Positions 45,152 to 55,243 of a DNA stretch of 64,000 nt are shown piece after piece. The notes under the pieces were generated by a model that did not search any database, was not told the DNA's origin, and saw only the letters and a list, made by a program, of their open reading frames with translations. Positions within the stretch are counted from its first letter, which is position 1. Each line of letters begins with the position of its first letter. The position numbers and the translations under genes were made by a program. The stretch is taken from assembly GCF_030864005.1 (NCBI RefSeq), contig NZ_CP132976.1:1736001-1800000 (forward strand), in the 5' to 3' direction. This DNA is from Achromobacter seleniivolatilans. GTDB taxonomy: Bacteria; Pseudomonadota; Gammaproteobacteria; Burkholderiales; Burkholderiaceae_B.

Positions 45152-46735
45152 ATGACTTTGACTGGCCAAATGCTAATCGGCGCGACTGCCGTACTGGGAG
45201 CTGGCGCTGCCCAGCACGCGATCAACCCCGCCACCGGCGAACGCCTGGAGCCCGGCTTTCCCGCAGGCTCGTCCGATGACGTTGCACGTGCGGCCGAATT
45301 GGCTCGCGCGGCATTCGACCCCTACCGCGCCCTGCCCTTGGAAACCCGCGCACAGTTCCTGGAGAGCATTGCCGAAGGCATTCTGGCTCTGGGCGACGCG
45401 CTGATTGAACGCACGCATTTGGAAACCGGCTTGCCGCTGGCCCGCCTGCAAGGCGAACGCGGCCGCACCGTTGGCCAGCTGCGCCTGTTTGCCCGCGTGG
45501 TGCGCGATGGCTACTTCCTGGACGCCACGATCGACCCCGCCCAGCCCGAACGTCAGCCCCTGCCACGCGCCGACCTGCGCCTGGCCAACGTGCCGCTCGG
45601 CCCTGTCGCCGTCTTTGGCGCCAGCAACTTCCCGTTGGCATTCTCGGTTGCTGGCGGCGACACGGCGTCCGCGCTGGCGGCTGGCTGCCCTGTGATCGTC
45701 AAGGCACACAACGCCCACCCCGGCGCTTCTGAAATGGTTGGCCGCGTAATCCAGGCTGCCGTCGCCAAACATGGCTTGCCCGAAGGCACGTTCTCTCTGC
45801 TGTTCGGCGCTGGCAGCGAAATCGGCACGGCGCTCGCAACGCACCCCGCCATCACTGCCGTTGGCTTCACGGGTTCCCGCCGCGGCGGTCTGGCCCTGTT
45901 TGCTGCCGCAAATGCGCGCCCGGTGCCGATCCCCGTCTACGCCGAGATGTCCAGCATCAACCCTGTGTTCCTGATGCCCGCCGCGTTGGAAGCGCGTGCC
46001 GAAGCCATCGCCAAGGGCTTTGTGGACTCGCTGGCGATGGGCGTGGGCCAGTTCTGCACCAACCCTGGCCTGGTCATCGGCGTCGAAGGCCCCGCGCTGG
46101 AACGTTTCCGTCAAGCCGCCGCACAAGCCGTGCAGGCCAAGGGCGCAGCCACCATGCTGACCCCAGGCATCTTCTCGGCCTACCAGGACGGCGCCGACGC
46201 ACTGGCCAAACACGCCAGCGTCGCCACCCTGGGCCGTGGCGAAGCCTCGCAACCGGCTGCCAATGCGGCGGGCGCAGTCGTGTTCGGCACACAGGCAGAC
46301 CGCTTCCTGGCATCGCACGAACTTGAAGCCGAGGTCTTCGGCCCGGCATCGCTGGTTGTTGCGTGCAAAGACGTAGAACAGATGAAAACCGTGGCCGAAC
46401 ACCTGGAAGGCCAACTGACCGCGACGCTGTTCGTCGACGAAGGCGACGTGGCACAGGCGCAGACCCTGTTGCCCGTGCTGGAGCGCAAGGCTGGCCGCAT
46501 TCTGGCCAATGGCTACCCCACCGGCGTGGAAGTCAGCCACGCCATGGTGCACGGCGGCCCGTTCCCCGCAACCTCGAACGCAGCCTCCACGTCCGTAGGC
46601 GCCACCGCCATCCGTCGTTTCCTGCGCCCGGTCTGCTATCAGGACCTGCCCGACGCACTGCTGCCCGACAGCATCAAGCGCGGCAATCCTTTGGAATTGA
46701 TGCGCATGGTTGATGGCGCCATGAAGACCGCTTGA
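45152..46735 (+). CDS. 2,5-dioxopentanoate (alpha-ketoglutaric semialdehyde) dehydrogenase
   Basis: This 527-residue ALDH-superfamily protein has [20 protein letters not shown], the catalytic Glu in [11 protein letters not shown] and Cys in GQFCTNPGL. These are hallmarks of the 2-oxoglutarate semialdehyde dehydrogenase group rather than of general ALDHs. It oxidises the KdgD product to 2-oxoglutarate, feeding the TCA cycle. A GGAG ribosome-binding site precedes the ATG. Its location beside garD and kdgD1 supports the assignment. Confidence 0.93.
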   Translation: MTLTGQMLIGATAVLGAGAAQHAINPATGERLEPGFPAGSSDDVARAAELARAAFDPYRALPLETRAQFLESIAEGILALGDALIERTHLETGLPLARLQGERGRTVGQLRLFARVVRDGYFLDATIDPAQPERQPLPRADLRLANVPLGPVAVFGASNFPLAFSVAGGDTASALAAGCPVIVKAHNAHPGASEMVGRVIQAAVAKHGLPEGTFSLLFGAGSEIGTALATHPAITAVGFTGSRRGGLALFAAANARPVPIPVYAEMSSINPVFLMPAALEARAEAIAKGFVDSLAMGVGQFCTNPGLVIGVEGPALERFRQAAAQAVQAKGAATMLTPGIFSAYQDGADALAKHASVATLGRGEASQPAANAAGAVVFGTQADRFLASHELEAEVFGPASLVVACKDVEQMKTVAEHLEGQLTATLFVDEGDVAQAQTLLPVLERKAGRILANGYPTGVEVSHAMVHGGPFPATSNAASTSVGATAIRRFLRPVCYQDLPDALLPDSIKRGNPLELMRMVDGAMKTA

Positions 46736-46788
46736 TGCGTATCTTGCACTGAAGCCCGGTTAAACCCGGGCAGCACGCAAAGCACGCC

Positions 46789-46832
46789 GCACCGCAATGC
46801 CTGATTCGAGGCATTGCGGTGCATTTTTTTTT
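46789..46832 (+). terminator. Rho-independent terminator of the semialdehyde dehydrogenase gene
   Basis: A perfect 14-bp stem (46789-46802 with 46809-46822) is followed by A and a run of Ts. A smaller hairpin, GCCCGG/CCGGGC (46754-46759 with 46766-46771), precedes it. Confidence 0.88.
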
Positions 46833-46915
46833 CGCCCACATTGCCGGACTCTGCCTGGACCAGCGCGGCAAGCGCAGATCAGCGATGGCCTCCAAGCGGA
46901 AAAAACACGTCCTTG

Positions 46916-48058
46916 CTACGCAGGGCGTACGCCCGGCTGCACATGCCGCGGCAGTTCCACACGAAAGCACGTGACTCCGCCGGCGGACTCCGCGATGATA
47001 CGGCCGCCATGCGTCAGCACAATCTGCTGCGCGATGAACAGTCCCAGCCCCAGCCCCTGATGACCTTCGGGCCGACGCTCGCCGCCACGAAACGGGTTGA
47101 ACAGATCCGGCAGCAATTCTGGGGGAATGGCGCCTTCATTGCTGACCGTCACGACGACCTGATCCAGCGCCGTGCCATCCACCACCACCTGCACCGGAGC
47201 AGCGTGACTGCCATGGTGCAACGCATTCCCTACCAAATTCGCAAGCACCTGGCATAGGCGCTCACCATCCCAGGAGCCAATCGGATCGACTCGGCATTCA
47301 CATTCGATCTGGCGGCCCGGGAAACCCGCCTGCACTTCATCCACTGTGCGCCGCACCAACGATTCCATGCTGACTTGGGCCGGCACCAGGGTCAGTCCGC
47401 CCGTCTGGCGGATGCGTGTCACATCAAGCAAATCTTCAATCATGCGGCTCATGCGCTCGCTGCTCTGCTGCATGCGCTGGGCAATGTTGACGACGCGCGC
47501 AGGGTCAATCTGGCGTTGCAACAGGGCCGAGCCCATAACAATGGCCTGTAGCGGCGAACGCAAGTCATGGCTTAACACCGCCATGAACATCTCGTTCACC
47601 CGCAACGCCTCGGTCTGTTCTTCCAGTTGCCGCGCCAGCGCGCGCTTGCGCTCGTGCAGCTCGAAAAATACGTTTGCCTTGGTGCACAACATGTATGGGT
47701 CAATGGGTTTGTACAGAAAATCCACTGCCCCGGTTTCATAACCCCGGAACTGCCAGTTTTGTTCGCGCGATCCAGCGGTAATGAATATCAGCGGAATATG
47801 GCGGGTGCGTTCGCTGCCCCGGATCAGTTCGGCCAGTTCGAAGCCGTTCATGTCGGGCATCTGCACATCCAGCAATGCCAGCGCCACATCGCCATGATGC
47901 AACAGCAATTCCAGCGCCTGCGGGCCGGACTGTGCCTTCAGCACCTCTACGCGGCCGCTGTCCAGAAGCGCCTCCAGCGCAATCAGGTTCTCTGGAACGT
48001 CGTCAACCAACAGGCACTTGATACGGGCAGCTGGGGATTTGGCAGGTGTCAGGATCAT
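46916..48058 (-). CDS. receiver-domain histidine kinase (REC-HisKA-HATPase)
   Basis: This 380-residue cytoplasmic protein has a receiver domain first (about 12-130, phospho-acceptor Asp64 in LLDVQMPDM). A coiled coil, HisKA with His164 in VLSHDLRSP and an HATPase_c domain (VGNALHHGS, GLGLGLFIAQQI) follow. The receiver-before-kinase order suggests that an upstream kinase phosphorylates it and thus controls its kinase output. The ATG at 48058 removes an unlikely 23-residue extension overlapping the upstream cheB-like gene. It is the last gene of a four-gene signalling operon. Confidence 0.9.
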   Translation of the reverse strand: MILTPAKSPAARIKCLLVDDVPENLIALEALLDSGRVEVLKAQSGPQALELLLHHGDVALALLDVQMPDMNGFELAELIRGSERTRHIPLIFITAGSREQNWQFRGYETGAVDFLYKPIDPYMLCTKANVFFELHERKRALARQLEEQTEALRVNEMFMAVLSHDLRSPLQAIVMGSALLQRQIDPARVVNIAQRMQQSSERMSRMIEDLLDVTRIRQTGGLTLVPAQVSMESLVRRTVDEVQAGFPGRQIECECRVDPIGSWDGERLCQVLANLVGNALHHGSHAAPVQVVVDGTALDQVVVTVSNEGAIPPELLPDLFNPFRGGERRPEGHQGLGLGLFIAQQIVLTHGGRIIAESAGGVTCFRVELPRHVQPGVRPA

Positions 48059-48077
48059 GATGTCCGAATGGTTGTAG

Positions 48078-48698
48078 TTACAAGAGCCGATGCACGGGCA
48101 GACGCGCAAACATTGCCGCGATCTCATCGGGTGTCATCACATGGTGGCCAGGAACCTTGGTCAAAGCGGCTTGCGGCATGGTCGGCATGGCGGCGGTGGC
48201 AGGCGACTGCACCACGGTGCAGCCACCAGCAGCGTGGATCGCCGCCAACCCTTCTGCACCATCCTCGTTCGCCCCGGACAGCAACACACCCAACAGCTTT
48301 CCGCCATAACAATGGGCGGCGGAGTCAAACAGCACATCTATTGCCGGTCGTGAATAATGCACGGGTTCGTCGATGGACAGCGCCAGCCGCGGCCCCTTAT
48401 CCACCAGCAGGTGGTAGTCAGGCGGCGCCACATACAGATGTCCAGGCTGAATTTGTTGCTGGTCTTCGGCCTCTAGCACGGGCAACGCGCAACGATCACG
48501 AAAGATATCGGCCAGCAGACTGCGGCGGTCGCGTGGCAGATGCAGCAGCACGATCACCGCAGCCTGCAAACCCGCGGGCAGCGCGGGTATCAAAACATTC
48601 AGCGCATCGATGGCGCCCGCCGAACCGCCAATGACAATCGCTTCCCACGGACCAGCCGAAGACGCAATCGCGCCAGAATTTGCCACGCGCGCGCTCAT
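48078..48698 (-). CDS. CheB-type methylesterase domain protein without receiver
   Basis: This 206-residue protein consists only of the CheB catalytic domain. Ser26 in GGSAGA, His53 in LLHLPRD and Asp146 in GANEDGA form the triad. Canonical CheB has an N-terminal receiver that blocks the active site; none is present, so activity must be controlled otherwise, or it acts as a scaffold. It overlaps the CheR gene by four bases and lies 19 bases before the receiver-kinase gene. Confidence 0.9.
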   Translation of the reverse strand: MSARVANSGAIASSAGPWEAIVIGGSAGAIDALNVLIPALPAGLQAAVIVLLHLPRDRRSLLADIFRDRCALPVLEAEDQQQIQPGHLYVAPPDYHLLVDKGPRLALSIDEPVHYSRPAIDVLFDSAAHCYGGKLLGVLLSGANEDGAEGLAAIHAAGGCTVVQSPATAAMPTMPQAALTKVPGHHVMTPDEIAAMFARLPVHRLL

Positions 48699-49534
48699 AA
48701 CCCCGCCTTCTTGCGATAGACGCGGTCTGCCAGCACAAAGTCGTCGAAACTATCGGCCACCGCCGAGAATCGCAGCGACTCCCTGGAACCCAGCCCTAAA
48801 AAGCCGCGATGGACCAATGCGTCATGGAACAAGCTCAAAGCCCGGTTCTGCAAATCACGCTCAAAATAGATCAGCACGTTGCGGCAGGAAATCAGGTGCA
48901 TCTCTGCGAACACGCTGTCTGTCGCCAGACTGTGATCGGAAAAAACCATGTGCTCGCGCAGGCTTTTGTCGAACACCACTCGTCCATAGCGGGCGGTGTA
49001 GTAGTTCGACAGCGAGCTGCGCCCGCCAGACCGGGCGTGATTCTCGGTAAATGCAGCAACGCGATCCAAGTCAAAGACGCCCTGCTCCGCCATGTGCAAT
49101 GCCTGCGGATTGATGTCCGTGGCATAGATCAGCGACCGGTCAAGCAGGCCTTCTTCAAGCAGCATGATGGCAAGCGAATACACCTCTTCGCCAGTGCTGC
49201 ATCCCGCCACCCAGATCTTGATCGATGGATAGGTGCGCAGAATGGGCACGACCTCGTTGCGCAACGCCAGAAAATAGCTGGGGTCACGGAACATGTCGCT
49301 GACCTGCACCGTCAGAAACTGAAGCAAGCCGGTGAATACCGCGGGTTCATGCAGCACACGGTCCTGCAATTGCGACAGCGTCTTGCACCCAAACTCGGTC
49401 AGTGCGCTTTGCAAGCGCCGCTTGAGCGACGCCTGCGCATACTCACGGAAGTCATAGTGGTAGCGATGGTAGATGGCATCGAGCAGCAGCCGCTGCTCGA
49501 TATCTGCAATGCGCGTCTTCACGGTTTGGGGCAT
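48695..49534 (-). CDS. CheR-type protein methyltransferase
   Basis: This 279-residue SAM-dependent methyltransferase has an N-terminal helical domain (about 1-85). Motif I is in WVAGCSTGEEVYSLAI, an acidic motif in YATDINPQAL, and ISCRNVLIYF is present, all typical of CheR. It methylates glutamates of receptors or receptor-like kinases. It sits 34 bases after the hybrid kinase gene and overlaps the CheB-like gene. Given its position it may act on that kinase rather than on the flagellar chemosensory system. Confidence 0.92.
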   Translation of the reverse strand: MPQTVKTRIADIEQRLLLDAIYHRYHYDFREYAQASLKRRLQSALTEFGCKTLSQLQDRVLHEPAVFTGLLQFLTVQVSDMFRDPSYFLALRNEVVPILRTYPSIKIWVAGCSTGEEVYSLAIMLLEEGLLDRSLIYATDINPQALHMAEQGVFDLDRVAAFTENHARSGGRSSLSNYYTARYGRVVFDKSLREHMVFSDHSLATDSVFAEMHLISCRNVLIYFERDLQNRALSLFHDALVHRGFLGLGSRESLRFSAVADSFDDFVLADRVYRKKAGL

Positions 49535-49568
49535 GACTGTGCTCTGCTAAAAATGCGCTGTCCGCGCC

Positions 49569-52500
49569 TTACTTACGCATCCAGACCCGCACCAAAGACA
49601 GCAGGCGTTCCACGTCCAGCGGCTTGGCGATGTAGTCGTTGGCTCCGGCCGCCAAGCACTTTTCCTGATCGTCCTTCATGGCCTTGGCGGTCAGCGCGAT
49701 GATGGGCAAGCGCCGCCATTCGGGCCGCGTGCGGATCTCGCGCATGGCCGTATAGCCATCCATCTCGGGCATCATGATGTCCATCAGCACCAGATCGATC
49801 ACCCGGTGGCTGCCTGTGCCGGCGCGGCCCAGAGCATCAAGCGCCTCACGTCCGTTGCGCGCAATTTCCACATGCAAGCCAGTGGGTTCAAGAATGCTCG
49901 ACAACGCAAAGATATTGCGTACGTCGTCTTCCACCACCAGTACCGTACGGCCTTCAAGCGCCGTATCGCGGCTGCGGGCCAATTCCAGCATCTGGCGCTG
50001 TTCAGGCGGCAGTTCGGCTTCGACCTGATGCAGGAACAGCGTTACCTCATCAAGCAAGCGTTCCGGCGAACGCGCGTCTTTAATGATGATGGCCTTGGAG
50101 AAGCGGCGCAAATGCTGCTCTTCGTCGCGCGACAGCGCGCGGCCGGTATAGACGATCACCGGCGGGAACGACACGCTTTCTTGCTCGGTCATCTGCTGCA
50201 ACAGCTCGTAGCCGCTCATGTCGGGCAGATTCAAATCCATCACCACGCAATCAAACGTGGTGTCGCGCAAGCATTCCAGCGCAGCGGCGGCGGTGGCCGC
50301 CGGCACAATCTCAACGTCATTGCGCGCCAGCAACTGCCGCACGCTTTCGCGCTGGCGGTCATCATCTTCAACCACCAGCACCCGACGCAGATTCTGGGTG
50401 AACTTCGCTTCCAGCCGCTGCAACGCGTGTATCAGCTCTTCGCGTTTGACGGGTTTGAGCGCGTAACCGATAGCCCCCCGGCCCATGGCTTCTTGCGCGT
50501 AGTCGGCTACCGACACGACATGCACTGGAATGTGGCGGGTATGGGGATTGCGCTTCAGCTGATCCAGGACGCCCAACCCCGAAAAATCAGGCAGGTTCAT
50601 ATCCAGGACGATGGCATTGGGACGCTGCTGCGCTGCCAGCGCCAGACCCTCGGTAGCGGTATGCGCCACAAGACAGCCAAAACCCATCTCGCGCGTCAGG
50701 TCCGACAGAATGCTGGCAAAGCGCTTGTCGTCTTCAATAACAAGAATAGTGCGGCCGGGCCCGTCTCCGAGGCCTGCCTCGGCAGCGGGCGCCGTGTCCG
50801 AAACCACCGGTGCCGCAATGGGCGGAACAGGTTGCGTAGCGGGCGCAAAGGCGCTGCGCATGCCTTGTGCCCGGGCCGGCGGCTGCGCCCCGGCATCCAG
50901 GCGCATCGGCAATATCAGCGTAAATACGCTGCCCTGCCCTGGCGTGCTGGCAACAGACAGAGTGCCGCCCAGCAACTCGGCCAGATCACGCGAGATCGAT
51001 AAGCCCAGGCCCGTGCCGCCAAATTTGCGGTGTGTGCTGCCGTCGGCCTGCCGGAATGCCTCGAAAATCAGTTCTTGCTGGTCGGCCGGAACGCCGATAC
51101 CCGTGTCCCGCACCGCGAACGACAACATATTGCGCGGCGCGCGCGACACCCGCAGCGCCACCGTGCCGCGCTCGGTGAACTTCAGCGCGTTCGACAACAG
51201 GTTCTTTAACACCTGCCCCAGACGCTGAGGATCGGTATCCATGGAAGCAGGCACATCCGGATCAACTTCCAGATCCAGCCTCAGCCCTTTCTCTTGCGCC
51301 ATTGGCCGCAGCGGTTCCAGCAAACGTTGCAGCACCGGGGCGATAGCGACTTGTTCGACGTCCACGCTGGCCTGGCCGGCTTCAATCTTGGCCAGGTCCA
51401 GGATGTCGTTGATCAGCGACAGCAGGTCGTTGCCAGCGGCGTGGATGGTCTGCGCGTATTTGATCTGGTCCGCGCTCAAGTTGCCGGGCTTGTTGTCGCC
51501 CAGCAGCTTGGCCAGAATCAGCGTCGAATTCAGCGGTGTGCGCAGTTCGTGGCTCATATTGGCCAGGAACTCGCTCTTATATTGGCTGGCCTGCGTCAGT
51601 TGCCGGGCCTTTTCGGTCAGAGCGTCCTGCACCCGCAGCAACTGTTCGGCCTGCGACTCCAGATTGGCGTTGGTCTGCTCCAATTCGGTCTGCTGCAGCT
51701 CCATGCGCGCCTGCGACTCTTGCAGAATGCGGCTCTGCTGCTCAAGCTCTTCATTGCTGACGCGCAATTCTTCCTGTTGGGTCTGTAGTTCTTCCGACTG
51801 GCGCTGGGTCTCTTCCAGCAAAGACTCCAGCCGAGTCCGGTCCAGGCCCGCACGGATCGCGGACGCCAGCATTTCAGAGGCCCCTTCCAGCAAGGCGCGC
51901 TCGCCCACCCCCACGGGGTGATTGAATCCAAGCTCCACCACCGCAAACACCCGGCCGTTCTGGATGGCGGGCGTCAGTACCAGCTCGGCCGGATTGGACC
52001 GGCCCGTGGCGGACGAGACTTCCAGGTGGCCGGCCGGCACATTGCGCACATGCAGTAGTTTGCGCGAAGTAGCGGCCTGCCCGGCCAGTCCCTCGCCCGG
52101 CTGGATTTTCTGCGCCAGACGCTCGGGCGGCATGGCATAGCCGCCAAACAATTCCAGTTCGCCGCTATGGCGGTCGACCACGTAGCCCGCGCCCACACTG
52201 GCATCCACATATTCGGCCAGGTAGTCGAGTGCGCGCTTGCCGATTTCGTCCAGGCGGTGGTCGCCTTGCAAACGCATGCTGAGACCCGACAGGCCAGCCG
52301 TCACCCAGGACTGACGCGCCTTGATGCGATATTCCCGTATGGTCATTCCGGCAGACGCCAGGATCAGCGCCAGCAATACCAGCGAGCCGCCCCAGGAGTA
52401 GTACTGCGACGTGGCCGCCATTGCAGCCCACGCTTCCTTGCCCTCTGCCAGTTCGCCCATCTGCCGCGTGTACAGATCAGCCACCAGATCGCGCAGCCGA

Positions 52501-52979
52501 TCCATCGCGTCCTTGCCCGCATCGGTACGCACAACCGCCATGGCGCCTTCAACGTTGCCAGCCTTACGCAGTTCTACGGTGTCTTGCAGTTCCTGCAACT
52601 TCTGACGCGTAATGCCTTCGATGTCGTTGACGATACGGCGTTGCGCCGAGTCATTGGAAACCGCCTCTTTCACCGCGGCCAGGCGTTGATCGATCAGGCC
52701 TAGCGATCGTAGATACGGCTGCAAATAGGTGATATCGCCCGTCAGCAGATACCCTCTTTGACCCAGCTCGGCATCCTTCACCGCCGAGTTGAACAGGCTG
52801 AGCTGGCGCAGCGTCTCGGTGGTGCGATCCACGGCCTTGATGGCCTCTACCCGGATCTCGGCCGACCGAAGGTTGACGAAAGCGATGACCACGGTGGCCA
52901 GCGCCGCCGTCACGAAACCGGCCAATAGCGTGCGGGGAAAGGTATAGCGACGGACAGGCTGCGACGACGAGTTCGGCAT
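49569..52979 (-). CDS. hybrid sensor histidine kinase with CHASE3, GAF and three receiver domains
   Basis: This 1136-residue protein is read from the ATG at 52979, which places the first membrane helix at about 18-37. A periplasmic CHASE3-like domain (about 45-185) is followed by a second helix at about 196-215 and a GAF domain at about 240-385. A long Gln/Glu-rich coiled coil spans about 386-465. HisKA follows with His477 in MSHELRTP, then HATPase_c at about 590-705. Three receivers lie at about 745-860 (VLDMNLPD), 880-990 (VMDLNLPD) and 1014-1136 (LMDIMMPEMDG). It is the sensor of the operon with CheR, CheB and the receiver-kinase. The coiled coil resembles regions seen in CheB/CheR-linked kinases. 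The signal is unknown. Confidence 0.92.
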   Translation of the reverse strand: MPNSSSQPVRRYTFPRTLLAGFVTAALATVVIAFVNLRSAEIRVEAIKAVDRTTETLRQLSLFNSAVKDAELGQRGYLLTGDITYLQPYLRSLGLIDQRLAAVKEAVSNDSAQRRIVNDIEGITRQKLQELQDTVELRKAGNVEGAMAVVRTDAGKDAMDRLRDLVADLYTRQMGELAEGKEAWAAMAATSQYYSWGGSLVLLALILASAGMTIREYRIKARQSWVTAGLSGLSMRLQGDHRLDEIGKRALDYLAEYVDASVGAGYVVDRHSGELELFGGYAMPPERLAQKIQPGEGLAGQAATSRKLLHVRNVPAGHLEVSSATGRSNPAELVLTPAIQNGRVFAVVELGFNHPVGVGERALLEGASEMLASAIRAGLDRTRLESLLEETQRQSEELQTQQEELRVSNEELEQQSRILQESQARMELQQTELEQTNANLESQAEQLLRVQDALTEKARQLTQASQYKSEFLANMSHELRTPLNSTLILAKLLGDNKPGNLSADQIKYAQTIHAAGNDLLSLINDILDLAKIEAGQASVDVEQVAIAPVLQRLLEPLRPMAQEKGLRLDLEVDPDVPASMDTDPQRLGQVLKNLLSNALKFTERGTVALRVSRAPRNMLSFAVRDTGIGVPADQQELIFEAFRQADGSTHRKFGGTGLGLSISRDLAELLGGTLSVASTPGQGSVFTLILPMRLDAGAQPPARAQGMRSAFAPATQPVPPIAAPVVSDTAPAAEAGLGDGPGRTILVIEDDKRFASILSDLTREMGFGCLVAHTATEGLALAAQQRPNAIVLDMNLPDFSGLGVLDQLKRNPHTRHIPVHVVSVADYAQEAMGRGAIGYALKPVKREELIHALQRLEAKFTQNLRRVLVVEDDDRQRESVRQLLARNDVEIVPAATAAAALECLRDTTFDCVVMDLNLPDMSGYELLQQMTEQESVSFPPVIVYTGRALSRDEEQHLRRFSKAIIIKDARSPERLLDEVTLFLHQVEAELPPEQRQMLELARSRDTALEGRTVLVVEDDVRNIFALSSILEPTGLHVEIARNGREALDALGRAGTGSHRVIDLVLMDIMMPEMDGYTAMREIRTRPEWRRLPIIALTAKAMKDDQEKCLAAGANDYIAKPLDVERLLSLVRVWMRK

Positions 52980-53218
52980 GGGTTCGGAGCACCGGGACAG
53001 TGTGGTTCGGGCTTGCGGTTGATCGATACGACGATGCGGGCGCCAAGAACACAACAAAGCGCCGCCCGGCTATCGGAAGCAGCGTAGGACTATACAGGGT
53101 TTGATGGCAGCAGCAGGCATGGCCAAAACTTCTGGCCCGTACATTTAAATGACAGCTTAGGCTGCTTACAATGCCACTGTTGCAACGCAACATTCCGCTG
53201 TTTTCTCTTAGTCTTCAA

Positions 53219-54439
53219 ATGTCTCACACTTCTTCCACGCAGCACCGCCCCGGCCTGGTGCTGCTCGCGCTAGCTGTCGGCAGCTTTGCCATCGGAACCA
53301 CCGAGTTCGCCACGATGAGCCTGCTGCCCTACTTCGCACTATCCCTCGGCATCGATGCGCCCACTGCGGGCCACGTGATCAGCGCGTACGCGCTGGGTGT
53401 CGTGGTTGGCGCCCCCATTTTGGCCGTCCTGGGCGCCAAAATGCCCCGCCGCAAGTTGCTGATCGCCCTGATGGGGCTATTTGCCATCGGCAACGGACTG
53501 AGCGCGATCGCCCCCAATTACCACTGGATGCTGTTCTTCCGCTTCTTGAGCGGCCTGCCCCATGGTGCGTATTTCGGCATCGCCTCGCTGGTGGCCAGTT
53601 CGCTTGTGCCCTCCAACCGCCGCACGATGGCGGTGGGCCGGGTATTCCTGGGGCTGACAGTCGCCACCATCGTGGGCGTGCCGCTGGCGAACTGGCTGGG
53701 ACAAGTGATCGGCTGGCGTTGGAGCTTTGGTCTGGTGTCATTACTGGCACTGCTCACCATGATCAGCGTGCGCATCTACGCGCCCGACTCCCCGGCCGAT
53801 AAGCAAGCCAGCCCGCTGCGCGAACTGAGCGCGCTGGGCCGCGGCCAGGTCTGGATCACGCTGGCAATCGGCGCGGTAGGGTTTGGCGGTTTGTTCTCGG
53901 TCTACACCTATCTGGCCGACACCTTGACCGCAGTGACTCAGGTGTCGCCCAGTACGGTACCGCTGGTGTTAAGCGTGTTCGGCGTGGGCCTTACCGTGGG
54001 CAACATGATTGTCCCGATATTCGCGGACCGGGCCGTGATGCGCACGGCCGGCCTGCTGCTGTTGTGGTCGGCCGTGGTGCTCGCGCTATTCCCGTTCATG
54101 GCACACAACGTCTGGCTGATCTCGCTGAATGTGTTCCTGGTGGGCGTGGGCGGCGCACTGGGCACCGTGTTGCAGACTCGACTGATGGACGTCTCGGGCG
54201 ACGCCCAAGGGCTGGCAGCGGCGCTCAACCATTCAGCCTTCAATACCGCCAACGCGCTTGGCCCCTTTCTGGGTGGCCTGGCCATTGCCGCGGGCCTGGG
54301 TTGGACCTCGACCGGCTGGGTAGGCAGCCTGCTTGCCATCGGCAGCATGCCGTTGTGGCTGTGGGCGGTAATGCTGGAACGCCGCAGCCGCTCCGCACGC
54401 AGCGGCACGCTGGTCGCCAGCGCCGAATCGGCGCGTTGA
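53219..54439 (+). CDS. MFS transporter (DHA1, AraJ/arabinose-efflux-like)
   Basis: This roughly 406-residue twelve-helix exporter begins with LALAVGSFAIGTTEFATMSLLP, the signature of the AraJ/SotB-like group of DHA1 exporters. The motif-A-like loop AVLGAKMPRRKLL is also present. A start 16 codons earlier at 53171 is possible; neither start has a strong ribosome-binding site. It is transcribed divergently from the signalling operon. The substrate is unknown; these proteins export sugars or drugs. Confidence 0.88.
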   Translation: MSHTSSTQHRPGLVLLALAVGSFAIGTTEFATMSLLPYFALSLGIDAPTAGHVISAYALGVVVGAPILAVLGAKMPRRKLLIALMGLFAIGNGLSAIAPNYHWMLFFRFLSGLPHGAYFGIASLVASSLVPSNRRTMAVGRVFLGLTVATIVGVPLANWLGQVIGWRWSFGLVSLLALLTMISVRIYAPDSPADKQASPLRELSALGRGQVWITLAIGAVGFGGLFSVYTYLADTLTAVTQVSPSTVPLVLSVFGVGLTVGNMIVPIFADRAVMRTAGLLLLWSAVVLALFPFMAHNVWLISLNVFLVGVGGALGTVLQTRLMDVSGDAQGLAAALNHSAFNTANALGPFLGGLAIAAGLGWTSTGWVGSLLAIGSMPLWLWAVMLERRSRSARSGTLVASAESAR

Positions 54440-54658
54440 TCTCGCGCTTGGGCGCCGGCCCGCGGGCTGGCGTCCCGCTCAGGGTTTTGGGTCAAGGCCA
54501 ATGCCTTCAGACGCAAACCTGACGCTCAGCGGCGCATGCGGCAATTCGTGACACTTAAAACGGAAATTGCCTACCTCCCTACGGAAAAGCGCAGCAAAAT
54601 AATGCGGCGCGCCCAAGTGCTGTCCGGACGCAATCTGAAGCCACTCAGGAGCACCGAC

Positions 54659-55138
54659 ATGACCAGCAAAAACACCATTTGTCTCTGGTATGACGGCACG
54701 GCGCTGGACGCCGCGACCTTTTACGCCCAGACGTTTCCCGACAGCGCGGTGCAGGCCGTGCACCGCGCGCCCGGCGACTATCCCGCAGGCAAACAGGGGG
54801 ATGTGTTAACGGTGGAGTTCACGGTAATGGGCATCCCGTGCCTGGGCCTGAACGGAGGTCCCGCCTTCACGCATTCCGAGGCCTTCTCGTTCCAGGTCGC
54901 GACCGACGACCAGGAAGAGACAGACCGTTTATGGGACGCCATCATCGGCAATGGCGGGCGCGCTAGCGAATGCGGCTGGTGCAAGGATAAATGGGGACTG
55001 TCGTGGCAGATTACGCCCCGGGTGTTGACTGCGGCGATCACCCATCCTGACCCCGCCGCTGCCAAACGCGCATTCGACGCCATGATGGAAATGGGAAAAA
55101 TCGACATTGCCGCGATCGAAGCGGCGCTGCGCGGCTGA
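54659..55138 (+). CDS. VOC-family protein (PhnB-like)
   Basis: This 159-residue glyoxalase-fold protein of the PhnB / 3-demethylubiquinone-methyltransferase-like group has LWYDGTALDAATFYAQTFPDS at the start, GIPCLGLNGGPAF in the middle and WGLSWQITPRVL near the end. Its function is not established. An AGGAG ribosome-binding site supports the ATG at 54659; the longer upstream frame lacks these features. Confidence 0.88.
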   Translation: MTSKNTICLWYDGTALDAATFYAQTFPDSAVQAVHRAPGDYPAGKQGDVLTVEFTVMGIPCLGLNGGPAFTHSEAFSFQVATDDQEETDRLWDAIIGNGGRASECGWCKDKWGLSWQITPRVLTAAITHPDPAAAKRAFDAMMEMGKIDIAAIEAALRG

Positions 55139-55182
55139 ATTTTCCCCAGGCGAGGGCCACAGCGCACGGCGCCCAAATGAAA

Positions 55183-55226
55183 ACGCCGCGCCACGACGCC
55201 TGTGATCCAGGCGTGCAACACGGCGT
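55183..55226 (-). terminator. nested hairpin, terminator of the second Bug gene
   Basis: The inner arms ACGCCTG (55196-55202) and CAGGCGT (55208-55214) sit inside outer arms ACGCCG (55183-55188) and CGGCGT (55221-55226). On the minus strand TTTT follows. It lies between convergent genes, 18 bases past the Bug stop. Confidence 0.6.
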
Positions 55227-55243
55227 GCTGTGGCGAAAAGCGC

